Part shown: positions 60,300-64,000 of the stretch, in pieces | How positions within the stretch are numbered: position 1 is the stretch's first letter | Layout of the letters: each line of letters starts with the position of its first letter | Assembly (NCBI GenBank): GCA_018716725.1 | Contig: DVJP01000054.1 | Span: 30,075 to 94,074, forward strand | Reading direction: 5' to 3' | Source of the DNA: Candidatus Merdivicinus excrementipullorum | Lineage (GTDB): Bacteria > Bacillota > Clostridia > Oscillospirales > Ruminococcaceae | Length of the DNA stretch: 64,000 nt | Made by a program: the position numbers and the translations under genes | Notes under the pieces: model-generated | Told to the model about the DNA's origin: nothing | Database searches by the model: none | What the model saw: only the letters and a program-made list of their open reading frames with translations

Positions 60300-60857
60300 T
60301 TATGCGCGCTGCATATACTCGCCGGTGCGGGTATCCACGCGGATCACTTCGCCCTCGTCGATAAACAGGGGGACTTTGATTTCCGCGCCGGTTTCCAGCG
60401 TAGCGGGTTTGGTAGCGTTGGTAGCGGTGTTGCCCTTAAAGCCGGGGTCGGTTTTCACAACCTGAAGCTCCACAAAGTTGGGGGGCTCCACGCCGAAGAC
60501 TACGCCCTTGTAGGACAGGACCTTTACCACAGTGTTCTCTTTTACAAAACGGAAGCCGTCGCCCAGGTGCTGGCTGTCAATGGCCTGCTGCTCGTAGGTT
60601 TCGGTGTCCATAAAGTAATAGAGATTGTCGTCGCTGTAAAGATATTCCATCTCTCTGCGTTCAATATACGCTTCCGGGAATTTCTCGGTGGGGTTGAAAG
60701 TCTTTTCCGTCACGGCGCCGGTAATCACGTTGCGGATTGTGGTCCGGACAAAAGCCGCGCCTTTGCCGGGCTTTACATGCTGGAACTCGACGATCTGCAT
60801 GACGTCACCGTCCATATCAAAGGTAAGCCCATTTTTAAAATCGCCTGCTGAGATCAT
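60300..60857 (-). CDS. efp: Elongation factor P
   Basis: This 185-residue translation factor relieves ribosome stalling at consecutive prolines. Domain I has the loop [13 protein letters not shown], where Lys32 is the residue modified in many bacteria. [27 protein letters not shown] and [24 protein letters not shown] are the conserved domain II/III blocks. The ending is [14 protein letters not shown]. No modification enzyme (EpmA, EarP, YmfI-like) is adjacent. Confidence 0.97.
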   Translation of the reverse strand: MISAGDFKNGLTFDMDGDVMQIVEFQHVKPGKGAAFVRTTIRNVITGAVTEKTFNPTEKFPEAYIERREMEYLYSDDNLYYFMDTETYEQQAIDSQHLGDGFRFVKENTVVKVLSYKGVVFGVEPPNFVELQVVKTDPGFKGNTATNATKPATLETGAEIKVPLFIDEGEVIRVDTRTGEYMQRA

Positions 60858-61035
60858 GTAGAAACCTCCATATGCTTATCGCAGTTTTTTGGGAAGCTGC
60901 CCCCCAGATCTCTCCCGGGGCAGACCCTTTTCCTTATTTATTTTACCGTAAATCCCAAAATATTGCAAGGGATATTTGTAAATTTTCCGATTTTTCCTTT
61001 TTAAGGGGAAATGCCGCCTGATTTTCAGCCATTTC

Positions 61036-61473
61036 CTACATGATGCGGGAAAGGCCTTCCAGGGCCAGCAGGTAGCTGTATTTGCCGAAGCCGCACACCA
61101 CCCCGGCGCAGACCGGCGCGATGACGGAAGTGTGCCGGAACTCCTCCCGGCTGTGGACGTTGGAGAAATGCACCTCGATGCAGGGGAGCTTGACGCTGGC
61201 AATGGCGTCCCGGATGGCGATGGAATAGTGGGTATACGCCCCCATATTGGCCGCGATGCCGTCCACGTCGTGGCGGCGCTCCTGGATTTTGTCGATGATG
61301 GCCCCTTCGCTGTTGGACTGGAAAATCTCCACTAATTCCAGCCCCAGCTGGGCGGCCCAGTTTTGGATGTCCTCGTTGATGGTGTCAATGGTTTCCTTGC
61401 CGTAGACCCCCACTTCCCGTTCGCCGGTTAAATTGATGTTGGGGCCGTGGATGACCAGCACCCGCTTTTTCAT
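61036..61473 (-). CDS. aroQ: Type II 3-dehydroquinate dehydratase
   Basis: This 145-residue enzyme of the shikimate pathway dehydrates 3-dehydroquinate. Landmarks are HGPNINLTGEREVGVYG (with the flexible-loop Arg and Tyr), SNSEGAIIDKIQ, ANMGAYTHYSIAIRDAI (usually NPGAYTH), and EVHFSNVHSREEFRHTSVIAP with the catalytic His. AAGGAGG precedes the ATG. The small gap to the upstream endonuclease-like gene suggests co-transcription. Confidence 0.95.
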   Translation of the reverse strand: MKKRVLVIHGPNINLTGEREVGVYGKETIDTINEDIQNWAAQLGLELVEIFQSNSEGAIIDKIQERRHDVDGIAANMGAYTHYSIAIRDAIASVKLPCIEVHFSNVHSREEFRHTSVIAPVCAGVVCGFGKYSYLLALEGLSRIM

Positions 61474-61485
61474 AGCAAACCCTCC

Positions 61486-62346
61486 TTATCTGGCCAGGGC
61501 CGCCGCGTAGGCGTCCCGCATACTGGCGGCGTCCTCCGCCTGGGTCCCTGCCGACTCGCAGATGAACCGGGGCGACCAGCCCTTTTTGGCGATCAGCTCC
61601 ATGAGCGGCTCAAAATCCGGGCCGTAGAGAGTGTCGGCAAAAGTTAAATGGCGTTTTTCCCCGCCTTTTTCGGTGTATTCGATTTTGGAAAAGTGGGAAT
61701 GGAACCGGGAAGCCCGGTCGTGGCCCAGCTCCTTTTCCATCAGTTCCAGCATGGCCCTATAATCTTCCGCCCCTTGGATGCCGCCGAAGGTCCGGGCGTT
61801 TAGGTGGCCGAAATCCACGCAGGGCAGCAGCCGTTCGTTTTCCCGGCACAGGTCCAGCACCTCGGAAAGGGTTCCCAGCTGATTTACCTTGCCCATGGTT
61901 TCCGGGCAGAGGGTGATGTCGGAATATCCCAGCTCGTCCAGCCTTTCCACAGCCCGGCGCAGAGTCTGGGCGGCCAGAGCCATCCCCTCCTCCCGGGACA
62001 TTTTCCCGCAGGAGCCGGTGTGGACCACAATCCTGTCGGCCCCCATGAGCCTGGCGGCCTTGGCGCAGTCAACAAGATATTGGATGGAATTTTCCCGTTT
62101 TTCCTCCTCGGCGGAGGACAGGGAGATGTAGTAAGGGGAATGGATACTCAGCCGGATGCCCGCGGCTTTGGCCTTTTCCCCGAAAGCCGCGACAACGCTT
62201 TCCGTATACCGGACGCCCCGGCCGAACTGGTACTCAAAGGCCGTCAGGCCAAAGGTTTGCAGGTAGTCCGGCAGCTGCTCCGTTTTTTTGTAGCCCATTG
62301 CTTCAAAGCTGTCCGGCCTTCCGGCCGGGCCAAAAACTGCGCTCAA
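61486..62346 (-). CDS. Endonuclease IV-like TIM-barrel protein
   Basis: This 286-residue protein belongs to the AP-endonuclease-2/endonuclease IV superfamily. Metal-ligand segments are SIHSPYYISL (His), IVVHTGSCGKM (His), LCPETMGK (Glu), PCVDFGHLNAR (Asp, His), RFHSHFSKIEYT (His) and FICESA (Glu), which cover most of the endonuclease IV tri-zinc site. So AP-site DNA repair is plausible. It starts with TTG at 62346, seven bases after AAAGGAG, and overlaps the yqeG stop by TTGA. Confidence 0.82.
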   Translation of the reverse strand: MSAVFGPAGRPDSFEAMGYKKTEQLPDYLQTFGLTAFEYQFGRGVRYTESVVAAFGEKAKAAGIRLSIHSPYYISLSSAEEEKRENSIQYLVDCAKAARLMGADRIVVHTGSCGKMSREEGMALAAQTLRRAVERLDELGYSDITLCPETMGKVNQLGTLSEVLDLCRENERLLPCVDFGHLNARTFGGIQGAEDYRAMLELMEKELGHDRASRFHSHFSKIEYTEKGGEKRHLTFADTLYGPDFEPLMELIAKKGWSPRFICESAGTQAEDAASMRDAYAAALAR

Positions 62347-62849
62347 AGGGATTCTCCTTTCTTTTGGCGGTACCGGCGGATGATGGGGCGTTCCAGCCGA
62401 CGTTTCAGCCGGAAGGACCACTTGTGCTCCAATTCATAAGGCTCCACCAAAACGGTCAGGACGCCTTTTAAATTCCCGCCTACAATATCCGTAAAAATCT
62501 GGTCGCCGATGAGGCAGACCTGCCGGGGCTTTAAGCCGTACCGGCGGCAGGCCCTTGTCAGGCCGAATGTCAAGGGCTTGCAGGCCATGGAAATGAAATC
62601 CAGCCCCAGTTTCCGGGCGAAAGGCTCCACTCGTTCCCGGTAATTGTTGGAAAGGATGGTAAGGCAAAGCCCCGCCGCCTGCATTTGCGAAATCCACTCC
62701 GGCACGCCCTGGGCCGGCACCGGGTTTCCGTGGGTCGTCAGGGTATTATCCACATCCAGCACCACCGCCTTGACCCCCCGGCTTACAAAAAATTTCGGGG
62801 AAAGGTCGGTGACGTGCTTTGCCATTTCCTTAGGCAGAAACAGCGGCAT
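62343..62849 (-). CDS. yqeG: YqeG family HAD-IIIA phosphatase
   Basis: This 168-residue HAD phosphatase matches YqeG. Motif I is VLDVDNTLTTH with both catalytic Asp residues, motif II is TILSNNY, and motif IV is LIGDQIFTDIVGGN, with a Lys in CKPLTFG as motif III. The C-terminal basic tail (RLKRRLERPIIRRYRQKK) is typical. YqeG often neighbours aroE/aroQ-type genes and yqeH; here aroQ is two genes downstream. ATG 62849 is seven bases after GGAGG. Confidence 0.92.
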   Translation of the reverse strand: MPLFLPKEMAKHVTDLSPKFFVSRGVKAVVLDVDNTLTTHGNPVPAQGVPEWISQMQAAGLCLTILSNNYRERVEPFARKLGLDFISMACKPLTFGLTRACRRYGLKPRQVCLIGDQIFTDIVGGNLKGVLTVLVEPYELEHKWSFRLKRRLERPIIRRYRQKKGESL

Positions 62850-62877
62850 CCCAGTCCCTCCTTCCATTGTCCGCAGC

Positions 62878-62911
62878 AAAAAAGCGGACGATCCGAAACC
62901 GCCCGCTTTTT
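62878..62911 (-). terminator. Terminator after rpsU
   Basis: AAAAAGCGG...CCGCTTTTTT hairpin with an inner CG pair, directly after the rpsU stop, with T-run on the minus strand. Confidence 0.8.
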
Positions 62912-62915
62912 GTAC

Positions 62916-63092
62916 TTATTTAAATTTGCGCTTCCGAGCAGCCTCAGATTTCTTTTTGCGCTTTACAGAAGGCTTCTCGTAATGCTCTCTTTTACGAACT
63001 TCGGCGAGCACACCGGATTTCGCGCAAGATCTTTTAAATCTTTTAAGAGCGTTGTCCAGAGATTCGTTCTCTTTGACTCTGATTTCTGACAT
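62916..63092 (-). CDS. rpsU: 30S ribosomal protein S21
   Basis: A 58-residue gene too short for the ORF track. It reads [20 protein letters not shown], then [21 protein letters not shown], then [16 protein letters not shown], which is a complete bS21. GGGAGGGAATTGGG precedes the ATG at 63092. It assists initiation on the small subunit. It has a strong promoter and its own terminator, so it is transcribed alone. Confidence 0.97.
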   Translation of the reverse strand: MSEIRVKENESLDNALKRFKRSCAKSGVLAEVRKREHYEKPSVKRKKKSEAARKRKFK

Positions 63093-63235
63093 CCCAATTC
63101 CCTCCCTTTGCCGAACGGCAGGGGACTAAAGGCCGACCCTGCCCGCAGATTTTTCCGTAAAACCAACCTCTGTTCCGCGCAAACACGCGGGATTTCACGG
63201 AAGGCCGCAGGACAAAACCAGCATTTGTACTTTCT

Positions 63236-63265
63236 ATTATATATCAGACCGGCGGGGAATGTCAA
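63236..63265 (-). promoter_or_regulatory. Promoter of rpsU
   Basis: Minus strand TTGACA (63265-63260), 18-base spacer, TATAAT (63241-63236). The leader to rpsU is about 140 bases, room for regulation. I see no other gene in the 315-base gap between rpsU and the HTH gene. Confidence 0.78.
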
Positions 63266-63345
63266 GGGTTTTCCGCAGTTTTCCGGAGAATTTTCAAAAA
63301 GATCATCCCCGGCAAAATTTTTTCGGTTATGGGGGTTATATCCCC

Positions 63346-63374
63346 TTAACCGGCAGACCAAAAAGCCTTATAAT
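63346..63374 (+). promoter_or_regulatory. Promoter of the small HTH gene
   Basis: TTAACC at 63346-63351 and TATAAT at 63369-63374 with 17 bases between, 33 bases before the start. Confidence 0.62.
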
Positions 63375-63407
63375 ATCAGTCGAAATTTTCATTTGGAAGA
63401 TGACAGC

Positions 63408-63665
63408 ATGTGCAGAAATTATACACCCGACGGCCGCCGCAATTTGTGCGGCAAAAAGATTGCAAAGCTCCGCAGACAACGGACGCCGCCTTTGTCCCAG
63501 CGGATGCTGGCCGTTCAGTTACAGCTTCGCGGAATCGATCTGGATAAAAACGCCATTCACCGGATAGAAAACGGCAAACGGTTCGTGCGGGACATGGAAC
63601 TCAAGGTCTTTGCGGAAATCCTGCACACCACCTTGACGGATTTAATGCAGGACGATTCCCAATAA
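63408..63665 (+). CDS. Small XRE-like HTH protein
   Basis: This 85-residue protein has an XRE-type fold: NLCGKKIAKLRRQRTPPLSQRMLAVQLQLRGIDLDKNAIHRIENGKRFVRDMELKVFAEIL, ending TLTDLMQDD. It is mostly a bare DNA-binding domain. The long track ORF from 63108 runs over the promoter and lacks coding features. I take ATG 63408; the upstream GGAAG is a weak ribosome site. No operator is obvious. Confidence 0.78.
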   Translation: MCRNYTPDGRRNLCGKKIAKLRRQRTPPLSQRMLAVQLQLRGIDLDKNAIHRIENGKRFVRDMELKVFAEILHTTLTDLMQDDSQ

Positions 63666-63670
63666 AATTT

Positions 63671-64000
63671 TGTAGGGGCCGGGTCCCCCGGCCCGCATGA
63701 AACGCCGGAACATTCTGGAAAAAAACGGCGGGACGGGAAACCCGTCCCCTACAATTCTCCCGGAAGGTTTGGGGACATTTGTAGGGGCCGGGTCCCCCGG
63801 CCCGCATGAAACGCCGGAACGTTCTGGAAAAAACGGCGGGACGGGAAACCCGTCCCCTACAATTCTCCCGGAAGGTTTTGGGGACATTTGTAGGGGCCGG
63901 GTCCCCCGGCCCGCATGAAACGCCGGAACGTTCTGGAAAAACGGCGGGACGGGAAACTCGTCCCCTACAATTCTCCCGGAAGGTTTGGGGATATTTGTAG
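63671..64000. repeat. Tandem array of BIME-like elements, running off the window
   Basis: Three units start at 63671, 63780 and 63889, each about 82 bp from TGTAGGGGCCGGGTCCCCCGG to CCCGTCCCCTACA. A conserved spacer of about 27 bases (AATTCTCCCGGAAGGTTTGGGGACAT) follows each. The period is 109 bases, and a fourth copy starts at 63996. The units are almost identical, so the array is recent. No gene is present. Confidence 0.85.

Noticed and set aside
63671-64000. Possible CRISPR array
   Set aside because: The period is 109 bases with nearly identical whole units. There are no unique 30-35-base spacers and no cas genes; the units are BIME-like.

Overview
The window looks like a piece of a low-copy, moderately GC-rich (mid-50s % by eye) Gram-positive anaerobe of the class Clostridia, most likely Oscillospirales. 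This is inferred from gene content and style: AGGAGG-type ribosome sites, sigma-A TTGACA/TATAAT promoters, a nine-gene V-type ATP synthase with a Na+-type K subunit, a CD1247-like zinc-ribbon protein, YqeG, rpsU, a divergent EF-G paralogue and an FMN riboswitch in front of ribU. No rRNA, tRNA, CRISPR or prophage was seen.

Layout. 1-2.2 kb: end of a KDPG aldolase gene (minus), a repeat-filled gap, and an mreB-like gene. 2.2-7.7 kb: sugar isomerase, DEDDh exonuclease, degenerate CPBP membrane protein, and a polar amino-acid ABC importer whose binding protein has its two lobes in swapped order. 8.1-13.4 kb: two half-exporters, each with a PH-like domain and a zinc ribbon, flanking a DUF1854 gene. 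13.6-15.3 kb: a membrane TPR protein overlapping a chorismate mutase-GNAT fusion. 15.4-18.7 kb: small regulators, an unidentified 350-residue protein and a DUF5680 protein. 18.8-27 kb: three glycosidase-like genes (GH95-like, DUF5696-like, GH125) interrupted by an IS1182-type remnant, birA and an orphan Hpt gene. 27-32 kb: a kinase/nucleotidyltransferase pair and an ABC-2 transporter. 32-41 kb: UgpC/MsmX ATPase, DUF4830 protein, EF-G paralogue, a choline-binding-repeat protein and a heterodimeric ABC exporter. 41-46.7 kb: NhaC antiporter, a HEPN/degenerate-MNT pair, small proteins, a methyltransferase and a PHP protein. 46.9-55.4 kb: the V-ATPase operon (H-I-K-E-C-F-A-B-D, minus strand). 55.6-58.9 kb: a GntR-led ABC operon like ytr. 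58.9-63.7 kb: ribU with its riboswitch, CD1247-like protein, efp, aroQ, an endonuclease-IV-like gene, yqeG, rpsU and an HTH gene.

Two layers of non-coding structure stand out. The first is a family of roughly 82-bp BIME-like elements with TGTAGGGG...CCCCTACA ends, present singly, duplicated, and as a tandem array at the right edge. The second is a long intergenic array of about seven consecutive hairpins, seen twice (about 4.86-5.14 kb and 21.73-21.96 kb), in which the order, loops and spacers are kept while stem sequences differ with pairing preserved. Smaller hairpin clusters of similar style sit at about 1.0, 10.4, 29.1 and 30.0 kb. These arrays are the best candidates for something undescribed.

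Functionally the genes suggest a glycan-foraging gut-type anaerobe (fucosidase-like, alpha-mannosidase, shared sugar-ABC ATPase, KDPG aldolase) with sodium bioenergetics (Na+-type V-ATPase plus NhaC).
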